Shown: positions 1 through 13,788, counted from the stretch's first letter. The stretch: 64,000 bases of DNA from Sialis fuliginosa (GCA_961205875.1 OY540810.1:31558001-31622000); one strand, 5' to 3'. The notes: generated from the sequence alone by a model not told the origin. Translations and numbers: made by a program.

Positions 1-675
1 CATACTGGAACATGCTAACGGGTCCCCTAAGAAATTTTTTCCAGTAAATTTAAATGACCTTTTTGAGGTCTTGACGGGAAGGTTTAATAATTATTATTGA
101 ATTCAACATATATGAATAAATAGTGAATATTTTTATAATAAAAAAATGTATATAGTGACATTAGAAAATCACATATCAGTAGTTCGGTTGGGTTTCCGAC
201 ACAATATTTATCAGTAAAAACCATAACTGATAATGGGAATTACAATATTTCTATCGACCAAAAAATTGTTAGCTACTGTGGTCTTTCCATATCAGATAAA
301 AATATTCATTTCCTGTTCACACTGAAGGCAAATAACTAAATTGTAGAATTATGAAATATATATGTTACATTTATGGTTTTTAAAAAGTCCCTTTTAAAAT
401 ACATCATCATGTCTATTTTCCTTGATCTAATTTATTTTTTATGCTGTGTACATCCTGTAAAACAAGATTAGAGTAATTGAAATCATAATGAATTGAGCAG
501 GAAAGATTATATAGTGAAAATATGAGGAAATAATAAATAAAGAATATCTTATATCTTCTTTATTTCAAATGACACATTTTTGTAGATATTTTAAAAAATC
601 AAGGATCATACTAATTATAAGAATATTGGTATTCAATATTATCTTATACCTACATCGGATATAAAGAATATAGTA

Positions 676-1069
676 CAGTGCCGTATTAAGCGAGCGCGGG
701 GCCTGTGTCACCCCCCCCCCCTCTTCAAACTGGAAAGTGTAAACTTTTGAATGAGCTTTGGATCATGCAAATCGAATAATTTTTCGCGGAAATATAACTG
801 TTCGAAAATTTGAATTTTGTTTTTTTTTAAATTATCCCTTAATTTTTTTGAGGAGTGTATAATAAAACACCACTTTTACATACAAACTTTTCTCAATTTA
901 ATGTGGGCAAATTTAGAAAAATCGATAAAAAAATCAAAGATCTGAGCTTTAAAAATTGATTTTTCGATACAATTAATTACTGTAGATTGGACGGTAGGTG
1001 GTAAATCCAATAAGAAATATTTTTTCACTAAGCCGCGGGCCCCCCAGCTATATAGCTAATCCGGCACTG
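676..1069 (-). mobile_element. Old hAT-like MITE, GGGCCGGATTAA family (copy 1)
   Basis: Ends are CAGTGCCGTATTAAG and CTAATCCGGCACTG, degenerate inverted repeats. The inside (ATATAACTGTTCGAAAA, an ATCGATAAAAAAATCAAAGATC-like block, GGACGGTAGGTGG) is the reverse complement of the inside of the copy at 49514-50236. No clean target duplication remains, so it is older than that copy. A 12-base C run lies near the left end. Confidence 0.75.
709..722. repeat. Poly-C run
   Basis: About a dozen consecutive C bases inside the old hAT-like element; a likely site of length error in sequencing. Confidence 0.8.
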
Positions 1070-2436
1070 GTTATGAGCAAACAACATGAACCAGTTGCTA
1101 AGTTTTTTTATGTTATATTAACTAACAAGCGTTAATTAACTAATCTTATGTGTTACATTATGTATTAATTATTTACAACATTATTTATATATTTAGTATA
1201 CGCATTGTGCGTATCATTTTTGCTTTCTTTTGAAATGGTAAAATTTAGTTTAATATGTTATGATTTCAAAATACATAATTTTATTTTTTGCTTAGTTCAC
1301 ATGAATTGAAATAAAAATATTTTTTGTCTAAATAGGACAATACAAATTAAAAAGTAAAATTTGTTTTTAAATTACTACTAATTTATGAATAAATAGAAAA
1401 TAGAAAAAACTACAGCTATTAAATGTTTCGTTTTGTTCCTAATATTTTTATGTTTACCTCGTCAAATTGAAATAAACAACATACTGAACGTGTTCAAAAA
1501 TATGCAACATAAATTAAAATATCCTTGAATGTGATCTGTAGATGTTCGTACAATAATTAGCAAATATACTCCACGATAAAATCATACAAAATACAAACTA
1601 AAGCAAAAAAATCTGCACTAAGAAGTAAAATAAACACGTATGTATTTATGAATGAATATTATATGTATTACAATTTGAAAAATTGGCCAATAAATAGCAT
1701 GCATACAATATAAATATCGCGTTATTTATCATTGCAAAAATACGAAAGCCTGAATCAAATTATATAGCAGCAAGCGTAAAATATCTACAATTTAAAGACT
1801 GGCAGTTAAATATAGAGCCACATATAGACAACGGAAAGAAAGCAATATGTATAATGTATACATATATACATAATACTGTCCATATAACAGGTTTTGAAAT
1901 TAATAAAAAAAAACCTACAACACTGTTTGTATAATACACACATTGATTTTAAAAGAGGTTGGTCCACATTGATAACATCTTCAACATATAATTTAATGAT
2001 TGTTCCCATACTAATTAAATACGTATTAAAATGAAAACAGTAAAACACAAGTCAATTTTGACTCTAAGTGTATGCATACATTATTTGAAATAAAAAAAAG
2101 TGTACGATCTATATTAATTTATAAGACCTGTCAAACGACCAGCAGGTTTGAATGCATTAATTTAATAAATGAGCACAAAAATGAAATACCATTTCCGTTC
2201 AATATACTTATTGCCAAAATAATGTTATGGAAAAAAATATGCATAAAGTGCTAATCATATCCTGCTGTTCAAAATTCGGTTGCACAAAATGGGTTTTCGA
2301 CAGAAGTTAATTATTAGATATTTTATGTACGTATAAAAATATTTTTATTTTATTATTAAAATTATAGTGTTTATAAGATAACATTCAATTTATAAGAACC
2401 ATAAACCAAATTTTATTTAAAATTTTACTTCATTAA

Positions 2437-2826
2437 TGCTCGGTAAGAATTATTATTAGATTCTAATAGATACACTAATTAGATAAGAGGTGTACGTATT
2501 TTTATACATTTTTTATACTATCATTAATGTTCAATTTTTTTTATTGACTGCATATTTTATAAATTAGTTAATTTTCATTTTAAATATTTGTTACTTTACA
2601 AAAATATTTCAAAAATACGAATTTTAAAATAAATATCGTATTTTTTAAAATTTAAAAATTCTCACAGCAGTTTTTGGTCATTAATCGGCTTAAATAACTA
2701 TACATGATAGATTTGATAATATGAAATAAAAATACACTGGAATTATCAAAGAACCCAATTTTAAGAATAAATGTTAAAAGCTACAAGCTAGTTGATTAGT
2801 TTTGCATGTATCATATAAGGTGTAAG
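2437..2826 (+). repeat. Dispersed repeat X, copy 1
   Basis: About 390 bases match, in reverse complement, 30729-31135: TAGATACACTAATTAGATAAGAGGTGTACG here against the inverse there, through to the AATTATCAAAGAACCCAATTTTAAGAATAAATGTTAAAAGC-like segment. The element class is unknown. Confidence 0.75.
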
Positions 2827-2872
2827 AACTATTCTTTCCATGCCCAGTATTATAAAGAATTTGTTTGAGTGC

Positions 2873-2918
2873 AAATGCAAATTAACTTCCAGCTAACGCT
2901 ATCTGCTAGGTATTAAAT
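2873..2918 (+). repeat. Short dispersed repeat (copy at 53632-53672)
   Basis: AATGCAAATTAACTTCCAGC and the following TAACGCTATCTGCTAGGT recur at 53632 with one mismatch. The element type was not recognised. Confidence 0.6.
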
Positions 2919-3469
2919 ATAGATGACAACTTACTCACTGATGCAGCGTATGAAATCATACATATGATAACCTTTATATTTAATAATATCTTAGACAATA
3001 TAAGAGCTACCTCAAACAAATTTTGTACATACATATAAGTTTTATTTTTTTACGTTCTCTGCTGCATATTAAGCAAAAAAAGTCAACTGAAATCTGTTTG
3101 CTACCAAACTGATAAAACATCATGTTTCCGTTTTGTCAGTTCGATGTAAAGACAAGTATTATATTCAAAACCAAACAATAAATTTTTAATATTATCCATT
3201 GTCGAGTTTTCTACATACATACCTAAAATAAAAAAAAACTGCACAAACAAGTATATAGGTACCTACTTCATTTTGTTCCCTCTAGCAAATAATACACATT
3301 GTACAACACATAAATACATGCATGTAACGGTAGCAGTGCACCTAGACATTTTATGTAAAATATAAAATACTTCTTGAGGAAGAATCCTCCTACTTTTCAC
3401 CGATCGGATTTCAAGTATATTGTTTGCCCTTGTACGACACACAATATAGACCGGAAACTGTGTCACGTG

Positions 3470-3560
3470 TGCACTGAAGATCAGCCCTAAACGGTCCTCG
3501 TAGGGTTCCTGCGCCCCCTTACCGCCCCTTTGACTAGAACACGTGCGACGGCTGCTCGCT
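3470..3560. other. Small GC-rich patch
   Basis: Includes TCCTGCGCCCCCTTACCGCC and ACACGTGCGACGGCTGCTCG in otherwise AT-rich intron. No exon frame, repeat copy or motif could be assigned. Confidence 0.25.
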
Positions 3561-4158
3561 TATGTTAGATATTATATTCATTAAAATATTTTGTATGAAA
3601 TCACTAACGGTTCGAGATAATTTTTTGAAAAACAAGTTTTAACAGACATCTGCTTTGAGGTGATTGTTTAATGCAATATGTCGTCGTTGAACCCTTTGAT
3701 CGAGAGTGTTTGATAACTTTTAACTGCAAGACTACTTAGGAAATTTGGAATATAAAATAATAATAGACTTTTGAGTGTTATGTATGTAATATGTATACAG
3801 GAATTCTATTAATGGTAGAAAGATATATATCGATTCGTCGTTATTTATGCAGATTACATTTATGAAACTAATATCCATTATTATAAATGAATGGCTTTTT
3901 AAACTAAACAAACTCACTGTCAGTAGTACCAACTGTATATTTGACAGTTGTAGGTATATGGTGTTATATGTGGTAGGCAGTTTTAATTATTGACAATAAA
4001 ATACTTCGTAAAACCGACCACTTCTTGTTCACAACCCCCTGTTTTAAACGACCAGTATTTGATAGAACTATTCATGTTTTTTTTTTATATATTATATAAT
4101 TTTTCCTCAAAAAAACCACTTCTTAAAGCAAATGTTTTGTTTGGAGAAGTTTCACTGT

Positions 4159-4566
4159 ACTATGGGCTTCAGAAGTCGCCTGCCACCCTAATGATTAGAA
4201 TCGCTTACAACAGATTCAAAAATATTAAGACAAACATCATCGGTTAACTTTTTCTTGGGCGGAGCTTATACAGTTACATCATTTTAAGTAAAAACACAAA
4301 TATACGTCCATTTCATGAATTAATTTTATATCAAGTTTAACATATTTAAATAATAAAATTCAGAATATCAAATATTTATTGCTACAAAATTTACCTATAC
4401 AATTTTCAATAGATTACATAATAATTTAATCAAAATATCTGTCTTTGTTTGGTACATGGAGAAATGATAAATTATTATAATAATTAAATTGGAGGGGAGC
4501 CTACTAAGTTTGTGATAAGCGAATTTCAATGAAAACTAGTCGACCACTTCTGCATGCGACTCTACA
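4159..4566 (+). mobile_element. Family D repeat, copy 1
   Basis: It begins TACTATGGGCTTCAGAAGTC and ends near TCGACCACTTCTGCATGCGA. The same order of blocks recurs at 13789, 54749 and 60833. No coding capacity or clear TIR was seen; it may be a SINE or a degraded DNA element. Confidence 0.75.
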
Positions 4567-5269
4567 TAATATGTGTCTTTGACATATAAATTTGCTAAAA
4601 TGTGATTAATTTTAATAAACTATTTTAACAATAATTTATTTGTGAAATCCTTTAAAAATTGTTATTTCATACAATTACATACAGTCGATTTTTATCACTT
4701 ATTTCTACTAATTTTTAATTTGTCCTTTACAGAGATATAATTCGTCAAATACTTAATTATAATTTGATAAATGTACCTAGTAAAAAAATCAAAAATTTAA
4801 AATAACTATTTAATTCCATATATGATCAAAAAATAATTATTAAATATAACATTAATTAATTAAATATAAATTGGATTCTTCGTTCTCGTTCAATCATAAA
4901 ACTGACATTACAATATGAAAGAATGCCAAAAAATTCTTTCAAAATACACTGCCATCTCGATTATTTTAAATAGAACGAACGATTTTTTTAAGTCACCTCA
5001 ACATATAATTTCCGTATAATGCACATATTAAAATAGTCACTTCGACATCTGAACGATTGATTATATACGCATATTAATATAAAGTCGAACGCAAGTCCTT
5101 GATGTAGGTAAATATCAGACAAACAATACGTAAATCGCATATAATACATATGCATGGAGTTATCATCATATGTCCTATTGTTTCAGCATACTATATTTTT
5201 TATAAGCTCGCTAACTAATTCAATTTGAATTACAATTAAACGCAAGTGTCGCAAACATAGTACAAGTAA

Positions 5270-5312
5270 GAATCGAACCAGCGACAACCTTGGTCACGGT
5301 CTGTTTAAGTAA
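5270..5312 (-). repeat. tRNA-like box B remnant, possibly SINE
   Basis: On the minus strand it reads GGTTCGATTCTT, an RNA polymerase III box B match. No intact cloverleaf or box A was found, so it is not called a tRNA gene. Confidence 0.25.
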
Positions 5313-5470
5313 AATATTAAAATGCAAAAACAAAGACCTATATTTTTCTGTTGATGGCGGAATATCATCTTCGTCGAGTTGGGTAACGTAATGTGTTGTG
5401 ATTGTTTTCGTAACTCAGTTTATATATGTATTATTGAAGAACATTGTATCTTGATTTAATATTAGCAAAT

Positions 5471-5806
5471 ATACTACATGGGCTGAATAGTCTTTGGCCT
5501 GACATACAGATGGTGACATAAATAAAAATCCTTATGCTTTTCCATAGAGTACCAACCTCAACTAAAATACTGTCAAAATCTCATGAGATTTCTTGTACTC
5601 TTGTTCATGTTACAGTCTTCGAAGTAACGCTAATTCTGTTATTTTTATTTTTCTAAGTAAATTTCGTGTTTTGATTAAAGATTGTTTTTTAATGGGGAAA
5701 AATACCGTCGAAACAAAGGAATGGCTTGAAAAGTGTTACGGCACATCTGCCCCAGCTAATTCAACCGTAAGAAATATGACTACACATATTTTGAGTAAGA
5801 AATGAG
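5471..5806 (+). mobile_element. mariner element, 5' fragment
   Basis: It starts with the terminus ACTACATGGGCTGAA..AGTCTTTGGC also seen at 33053. A reading frame (5593-5805) contains LIKDCFLMGKNTVETKEWLE, the N-terminal signature of insect mariner transposases, followed by APANSTV and then loss of the protein. The catalytic D,D34D part is absent here. It is a dead 5' fragment. The 33053 element has the same left terminus and supplies the matching right terminus. Confidence 0.85.
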
Positions 5807-7349
5807 CAAAATAATCAACTCAATAATTTCGCATATTTGTCAAATTCAATTATTAGAAAGTCAAACAAAGTGAAGTTATACTTTACTTAATAAATGATTT
5901 TTTAAATACAACTTAAGGGGTAAATTTCCATGTAGTATATTTTCAAGAACGTCGATAAAGTCTGCATATTTTATTATTTAGAAATACGTCATAATGATAA
6001 TTATAAAATGGTGATTAACATAAAAAAATTAAAATGTGTACATTTGAAAATTACATAAAATATGTAATGAGAATTACAACCATTGTGAAATAGTGTATAC
6101 ATTTTCTTAAAAAAACTGTTGATTACTATTAACTTTAAACACGAAACGGACGAATTTTATTTGACTTATGCAAGCCATCCTTGTTCTGATTTTTTTTACT
6201 TAAATTAATCAAAATAATGTAAAATTGTTCATTTTATTGCGATAAATTAACTTTATAATTGACTTCATAGGTAATAAAATTAATATGCAAAATAATTCAA
6301 CTATTCGGTTATCTTTTCATCTATACAGAAAATTTTTATTAATTAATAAATTATCAGTATAATATAATTGCAAATAAATGTACGCTAAAATTATCGGTTA
6401 TCATATTTCAAAGTTTTTTTAAACATTTAGGAGCTATTTTAATTTTGGTATCTCAAATATCTGTAAAATTGTTTTATCAATGATTTCTATCAATCACCTA
6501 AACTCTCTTTACAAGATGTTATAGCAGTACATTTGATAATTGTCTTATATAGTCTATGGATTCACTAATTTCAAAAAATTAAATGATAAACAGAAATAGA
6601 AAACGCTGAAAATGTTTATAGTTTACTATAAAAATTTTCGATCCTGAAAAATTTTTCTGCACACATCATGATGGTCAGGGAGGACAAGGGAACGTAAAAA
6701 CAAAACTATTTTGTAAAAATTTTATTGATTTCAACCAAGGCTATAGCCGAGTAAGCATGCATAACATGCCTTTGCATAGATTTGGCTGATTTTTTTTTTT
6801 GAAGTCACAATCTAGGTATGTATGTAAAATAATTTTTTTGATAATCCGTCAATCGAATTTGATGGCGCTTGTAATATATTATAGAGGTATTTATGACTCA
6901 TCAGAGGTAATATTTTTATGATCCTCTGTACATAGTAAACCAGAAAAAATAATAATAAAATTTCCTTGTATGTATGTACTTACCCATACAACATATCAAA
7001 ACCCTAATCTGATTCAAAGGGTATAACATACTCATATAAATTCGCATGCGGTCGTATCGGTGCGGCGCGGGCGGACTCTAAGGAATGCAAGTGTCTAATT
7101 TGCCTTTAGTACAAATGTATTAAAAATGTACCAAAAATTATTTATTATTTCTAAAAAATATTTTGGCATTTTCAGCTGTTTCTATAATAAAATATAATAA
7201 CCGTTTAATCACTGTTTACATCAAGATCAGTTTGACGAAATACAACTTTATACAATTATTACATCACGGAGCAATTGTTAATAAAAACACCCAAACGATG
7301 CCTCATCATCATCATCAGATAGACAACATGTAAGTAGTACATTGCGATA

Positions 7350-7390
7350 CGCAGTGTCACGGTTCGAGTCCCGCGCAGGACAATGGTGGC
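7350..7390 (+). repeat. tRNA-derived remnant with box B
   Basis: GGTTCGAGTCC at 7363-7373 is a perfect box B, preceded by an anticodon-arm-like CATTG..CAGTG hairpin. The T-stem does not pair and box A is unclear, so it is a tRNA pseudogene or tRNA-derived SINE. The stretch 7278-7500 around it is unusually GC-rich. Confidence 0.35.
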
Positions 7391-7574
7391 CTACTTTCAT
7401 TTCGCGTGATACACATCGCGTCGGTCTATTGCGGTAACGCCGATTGCGATGCCCGATTGTAGCATCCGTACCAAAACTAGACGAATCGATGTTGCTGACC
7501 ATTAATAAGTTTGCGTGAATGAATCTTATATCGTAATAACGAATACTGAATTCTGTAACTTATGTTCAATAACA

Positions 7575-7620
7575 ACGGCCCGCGAAAAGTTCCAATCCGG
7601 CCCGCGAGATCTTTAGAAGA
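7575..7620 (+). mobile_element. hAT-like terminus fragment
   Basis: CCGGCCCGCGAGATCTTTAG resembles the CGCGGGCCGCACCAAAGATC block at 25488. Only a fragment remains. Confidence 0.35.
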
Positions 7621-8064
7621 AATAATAAATAAATATTTTCAAAAATAAAAATTTGAAAGAATAGATTTACGATAAGGAAAAAGGAAAGATGTACAGTTTA
7701 ATTTTCGATATAATTCGTTTTATTTAAATTAAACACATATCTTTGTTCATAATTTAGTACTTATAGGACATTGAATTGTTATCAAAATCTATGTAGAACC
7801 AAATGTCGCATTAATTAAAATTTGTCTAACGAAAAAAATCGGAACTAACGTCGACGTTTGCATTTAGTAAAACAGTTTTTAAACTTTTAAACTTTAAACT
7901 GCGGAAAAAGAATATTGGCCATTTTCCATCCGATCGACTCGAAATTTTAACTGTAACTCCTTAGACAGATTTTACATCGAAGTACACACGGTTTTTACGA
8001 TTGTTTAACAATTACGATGTTTATAAACAATTTAAGGTTGTTTTTTTTTCGTCAAAAGCTCGAT

Positions 8065-8378
8065 TTTTTGTTCAAAGTGATATAAAATTTGCAAAAATCG
8101 ATATTTTTAATAATCGTCTGTACTTCGAAGGAAAAACTTTTTTTTTGTTCTGGATGTTAAATCCATGGAAGTTCTGTTTTTCGCAGTGGAGCACATAACA
8201 AAAAAGATGCACTCAGTGTAGCAATGTTAAAGTCACTTTTTGTTTTATATTTCATTAAAAAAAAATTTTGTATGCTTTTGAGACATGTACAATAAACCCT
8301 CCAAATTTCATTTGATTGCTTTTTTATTATTCTTAAAAAAATCTCATTTTCCGAAGTGACGATTAGATGCTGCCCCTT
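8065..8378 (+). repeat. Dispersed repeat W, copy 1
   Basis: Matches 14531-14820: GATGCACTCAGTGTA, TTTTGTTTTATATTTCATTA, GAGACATG(T/C)ACAATAAACC and TTTTCCGAAGTGACGATTAG occur in the same order in both. Class unknown. Confidence 0.75.
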
Positions 8379-9137
8379 AATCCTTTCGTTTAGTAAGGTT
8401 AACCTGGATCCTATATGGACATCTTTGAAAACAAAAACTTATATTTTTTATTAAAACAATATTTTAAATATATTTTCAACATACTTAGAAATGTATGCTA
8501 TTGCTATTCTAATATGAACTGCTTAATTTATTTATTTAAAAAGATGTTATATTTGAAAGAATTAAAAACAAACAACAAATAAATATACATAAACATGGAT
8601 GAATTTGTCTTCTTTAAAAGATACTGAAAACGTTTTCTACGACCAAGTACATAAAAAAACTTAAGAATCGCATACGTGCCATGGGTTAATTTATTAGTCG
8701 CGCATTGTGTTTTAACTAAACAAAGTAAGTTGGTAACAAAATATACTTGTGGTTCAGTAAAAATCACGCGATACGTGTATATTGTCTATCATTTAAAATA
8801 AAGCACAATCTGCACAGTGGTGCCCTTGTTAAGTAATTTCCAAATCGAAAACTTGAGGAATATTTGAAAAATATTACTTTGAAGACGTTTAATAATGTGT
8901 GCCAAAATCAATTTTGGACATTTTTAGGAGATAAAAAAATGCTTTCAATAAGTAAAATTAAGTAAATTCACCACTGTCCAAAAGGTTAATCAATATTAAA
9001 ATAAGAAAATTATTCTTCAAAAACATTCTATGGTAATACTGGCGTAATTTTTGACTTGATACTTTTCTTAAAGACCTGAAATATCTATTGCAATTTATAA
9101 AGAAACGTTGGGTACGTAAATACTAATATGACGCAGT

Positions 9138-9505
9138 AAGGTACAGGCACTAGTCTTAAATATGATCCCAGTAATGGCTATTTTTTATTTAAATGTGCTA
9201 AATTAGAAATATTTGTTGATGTTTGATTACTACCAGTTCTGAATATTAATCTATATACATTTAACTGTCTTACAGCGTGATTTGATGATAATCGGCCAAT
9301 AGGTGTCAAAATGATGGACATTTAAACATTGTTTCAAATTTGACGGTTCTTTCTTTTATATCTTTTGTGTCGTACTACTTATCATTTTGTAAATCATTAG
9401 CAAGTGTCCATCAGCGTGCTCATTACTGGTTTTACTTTATCCATTACTGGAGAAAAAACATAAACAAAATAAAAGGCTCTAATTTAAAAAACAAACTATA
9501 TTTTA
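9138..9505 (-). mobile_element. Family A MITE, copy 1 (inverted, truncated)
   Basis: Begins AAGGTACAGGCACTAGTCTT and carries, in reverse, the family A core (AAATCACGCTGTAAGACAGT, TAATGAGCACGC..TGATGGACAC). The distal end is missing. Confidence 0.85.
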
Positions 9506-9960
9506 TATAATATAAATGTATTCTTATTTAAAATATGCCGCCACTGTATTTGTGTATTTCGTAGGGAATACAAGCTACGAACACGTGCTAAAGATTCAAC
9601 CCCTGGATCTTGTATCGCATTTCACGAATGTGGCGTACCCTCCTATTCCCTCCTCCCCATGTCTTCAACATAAGTGGTTGGTGCTTCAATGAATTAAATC
9701 TTGAGGGTAGAATTTTACATGAATGAAATATCTTGTACTTTTCAATGGACAATGCAATATGTATGTATTATTTGAACACCATGTTTTTGTGGAAGCACAA
9801 GATGGCGCAGATTTATCAATGGTAAAAAACTGGATGACAAATACCATTTACATAGTTATTGAATAAACATTCATATTGAAATTTGCAAGTCTAGTTTAGA
9901 TTTTTTTTATAACAAACTTTAATTTTATGAATATCGTCTTTTTGGATTAATATTCAACTT

Positions 9961-10232
9961 ATGTCCGGTATTATAAAGGAGCTCGCAAATTTACTAGCTT
10001 ACAAGCACTCTCAAATGAGGTATCAAACTTATATGACAGTTCTCTTTGACAAATTTCGCGCACGCGTTGTAGGTAAACACCAAAGGTATTAAAACAGTGG
10101 TGATATTATGAGAACTATTTTGTACGGTCAAAGTCGCCAACTAAATTCCATAGATACTAGTACAGAATCAATACCCCATTTGAGAGTGCTTGCAAGCTAG
10201 TAAATTTTGCGAGCTCCTCTAAATACCCGACA
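9961..10232 (-). mobile_element. Family B MITE, copy 1
   Basis: The TIR arms GGAGCTCGCAAATTTACTAG and CTAGTAAATTTTGCGAGCTC pair with each other. The inside matches the other copies in reverse, including ACAACGCGTGCGC-type sequence. Confidence 0.88.
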
Positions 10233-10830
10233 TTATTTCTATGTTACATTGAATTATTAAATGTTAACGACATAATCATAAAAACACAAGTTATTACAGA
10301 AGTTAAGAATCAGCGTCTAACTTCTACTATTAATATATAAAAATATGTGTAAGTACCTTTTAAGTATAAAACCATTATTGATATAGATAATATTTATTAA
10401 TAATTAAATACTACGTACGGTTGATTTGTATCAAAATATCAAACTGCAAATAATTGTGCGTGTAATAACGTATCGCTTGACTCATCGGTCATGCTTCGGT
10501 GTGTCAAACAGCGCTAGAAAACGAGCCGGTCTCTTTATATGTATGTATGTATATGTGGAAACTCAGCAAACAAATCAACTCGAGAGATATGATACCTATT
10601 CTCTATATACATATCATCACATGTTCGATATATGCATGTTATAAACAACTATTATGAATTATGACTACCTATTCTTTTAATAATGGTAGTAATTTTTAAA
10701 ATATTATTTTTGCAATACGAACTATTTTTAAGTATTTGTAAATAAATAAGAAGTCTATTAATAATAACAGTTTTATAACAAATTTACTCTTAAATCAATT
10801 AAGAATTATTATATAATACTTAAGTTGTAC

Positions 10831-11169
10831 TATACAGGGTGTCCAAGATAAGCGTGAAATGTATGGGAATTTCCTAAACGGTACATAAGAGATACAGATT
10901 CGGTTAAATGAGATAAAATATTTATAACGAAAGGGTGAGTATTACTACATCAAGAAATATTAATAATTCTATGTGGTTTAGGCGGTCTACCCAAAAATCT
11001 TAAAATTCGAAAATACTTTAAAGTTAGTTTTTAAGTTTAGTTTCAGAGATACAAGCCCTAACTTTAGTTTTTCTTATGGGCCACTAAGTTGGCTATAGCA
11101 TATTATTACAAATAATTCATCTCATTTAATCCAACCTGTATCTCTTTCTCTTATCTTGGACAACATGTA
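10831..11169. mobile_element. Family K MITE, copy 1
   Basis: Ends TATACAGGGTGTCCAAGATAAG and CTTATCTTGGACAACATGTATA are inverted repeats; further in, GAGATACAG..GGTTAAATGAGAT pairs with ATCTCATTTAATCC..CTGTATCTC. It is non-coding. Confidence 0.85.
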
Positions 11170-12246
11170 TATTGTTCAATTCAAAAACCAAAATAATAAA
11201 AAAGACTCCGCAGTACAAAATTAATCAACAGAGGTTTTGATTTTTATTTTTTAGACATGCGAGGTTTCAAAATTGATACCATAATGTGTTACACACTAAA
11301 ATTTGATTTTTATAATGCGTTCATGAAAATAATTGCACTCAAAGTTGTAAATTGGTCAATTTCACCCTGTTTTAGGTTAATATATTAAGCCTTTGAGTTC
11401 TAATAAATAAAATATATAATGCGCAAACTAATTTTAATTTTATACCACAAGTACTCGGTATAATAATGAATTAATAATAAATAAAAAATAATACCATATG
11501 AACTCAAAGGGTTAATAACACAATAATTTATATAGAATAATTTCAAAACTTCATACATTTAGTAAATATGATAAATAAATTAAACAAATACATGAAATAA
11601 AAATCATTTACCTTTAGGAAGAACAATCATTACGCCAATAAGTCACCAAAAAACAACATAAAATAACAAAATACAAATTTATAAACAAAACAAACAATAA
11701 TCCAACCAGATTTAATTATATCGCACGCAAAAAAAACAAAAGCAATCGTTCGAGTATCAAAAACAGAAGAAAAAGAAACAAAAACAGACGAAGATCATAA
11801 TAAGTGGAAGGCGATGGTGGAGGTAGACAGTTTGGTGGAGGATCTATTCTTGATGGCATTGTTGCCAACAGACCATGGCGGACTGAACAAATGCCATCTT
11901 GTTTTGTTTATACAAATGCTATTGTGTCACTTTCATCATAATGTAAATTTGGTGTTTGCACCGTTTCATAAAATTAATAATAGCAATTTGTTAAATGAGA
12001 GTACATTACGTTCTGAAGATAGCTTCAAGCTCTTTGTAAGCTATTTAAATTGAAGAAATAAAACCGTTTTTGCCAGAAGCAAATTGACGTTAAATTTTCG
12101 TTTATATACGAGTAATTTATATATGTATATTTATTATTTATATTATATATAATGTTTTATATGTATTTCACCGGAGTAATCTGTATATCAAATGGAAATT
12201 ATTTCTAAGATCTATATATTAATACTTCAACAAAGAAAATTGTCGT

Positions 12247-13077
12247 ACTGTGCCATAGATGTGCTCAAAAAAATCATGTGTGTATGTTGCCGTTAAGGCT
12301 AGTAAAATAAAGTTAACATACACACATGATTTCCCGTCTCGCTGTTTATTTATTTTCCCTCGCATTGTTCAACAACATAGCTATATTCCTAGCGCCACAA
12401 AGCGGCAAAAATAAATAGTTTTGGGTTTCTGTCAAACGAAGAGAATGCCTATAGTGATTTCAATTTGCGTTCAATTGCAGTGTTTTTATTTGTAAATTTT
12501 TGTTGTAAAAGCAGGTTTGGTTAGGTTAGGTACTGTGCCATAGAAGTGCACAAAAAAGAATCATGTGGGTATGTTGCCGTTAACGCATGTAAAATATTAG
12601 TCGAATTTCGACCGTATATAGGCGATACTATAGTATTATCTAATATACACGTCAAAATTGTAAACTCTATAAAACGAGTAGTAGGAAGTACAGCTATATT
12701 TATTGGTAAATAAATTAAATATTAAATTATAACATTGTTTCTTTACTTCCAGTTCTTACGAGTAAATTGTTTTGACTTTTGTATAGTAAAAGAAGGGACT
12801 TTTTAAGAGTTCAAAAATATTAAATTGAAAAAGAACAAAAAAATAACCTTAAATAAGATTACGCGAACTGATTTGGCATTCTCTACTTTTGACAGAAACC
12901 CAAAACTATTTATTTTTGCCGCTTGGTGGCGATATTGCTACGCTGTTGAACGATGCGAGGGAAAATAAACAAACAGAGACAGGGAAAATCATAATAATAT
13001 GTGTTTGTTAACTTTATTTTACCTGCTTTAACGGCAACGTACACACATGATTTTTTTTGAGCACATCTATGGCACAG
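12247..13077. mobile_element. Element with about 200-bp terminal inverted repeats
   Basis: The left arm (12247-12445) starts CTGTGCCATAGATGTGCTCA; the right arm (12885-13077) ends TGAGCACATCTATGGCACAG, and they pair over nearly their whole length, including AAATAGTTTTGGGTTTCTGT. A third, partial end (12530-12596, ACTGTGCCATAGAAGTGCAC) lies inside, so a second insertion or tandem terminus is present. The middle is non-coding and holds a GGTTAGGTTAGG motif. Confidence 0.88.
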
Positions 13078-13703
13078 AGATTTAAAAAATTAACAATAGT
13101 TTTCCTGTTAATATAGAGCACTAAAATCTGAATTACATTTTCTAAGATAAAAAAATATCAAATACATGAAAGATGTTGAATATAAGTGATTAAGATATTA
13201 AAAATAGTCCAAGAATTTGGCACTGAATTCATATCCAATAAAATAAACTGTTTCTGCATTGATTCATTCAGTAATTACATCAAATACAAACATTACAAAA
13301 TAATCATCGCAACCTTGCTACCTTGCACATCGTTTTAGTATGTTTAAGTTAGTAAGTCATTAATAAAACATATAACGCATACTCAATTTCCTGCGAATAA
13401 AATATAATTCATTGCACCATTCAGTCCGCGGAGACCTTCAAAAACTGGACTAATTGTTACATAAAAATTGAAGATTACCGGAATAAGAAAGTCTAGAAAA
13501 TTAATTGTTATGACGAAGTGAAACTGTTCTAAATAACTACTCCAGTAATGTTATGTAAGGTAACCTTGAAATGTGACACGGTTGGTGCATCCCGTGCACA
13601 ACACAGACATATAAATATATATAAAGTTTACGCAAAAATAATATGTCAGAAACCAATATGTCTCGTGCAAGAAACTAGCATATCGGGAAGGGGTAAAATA
13701 AAC

Positions 13704-13766
13704 TACGAATTTAAATGGCCAATGCACAAAGGTGGTTATTCTTTTGAACTTATATCAGTTCTTTTA
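13704..13766 (+). repeat. Short local duplication, copy 1
   Basis: ACGAATTTAAATGGCCAATG and the following GG.GGTTATTCTTTTGA recur at 14460-14515. Confidence 0.6.
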
Positions 13767-13788
13767 AAAACATTCATGTAGTATATAT

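Noticed and set aside
7350-7390. A functional tRNA gene
   Set aside because: Box B is perfect but the T-stem does not pair, position 33 is not T and box A is missing.
7278-7502. Minus-strand 74-codon frame starting MVSNIDSSSF
   Set aside because: It contains a tRNA-like box B in reverse and no protein motif; more likely GC-rich SINE-like DNA.
12518-12535. Telomeric TTAGG array (GGTTAGGTTAGG, also at 25345)
   Set aside because: Only two to three units each, and this motif is common inside insect genomes.
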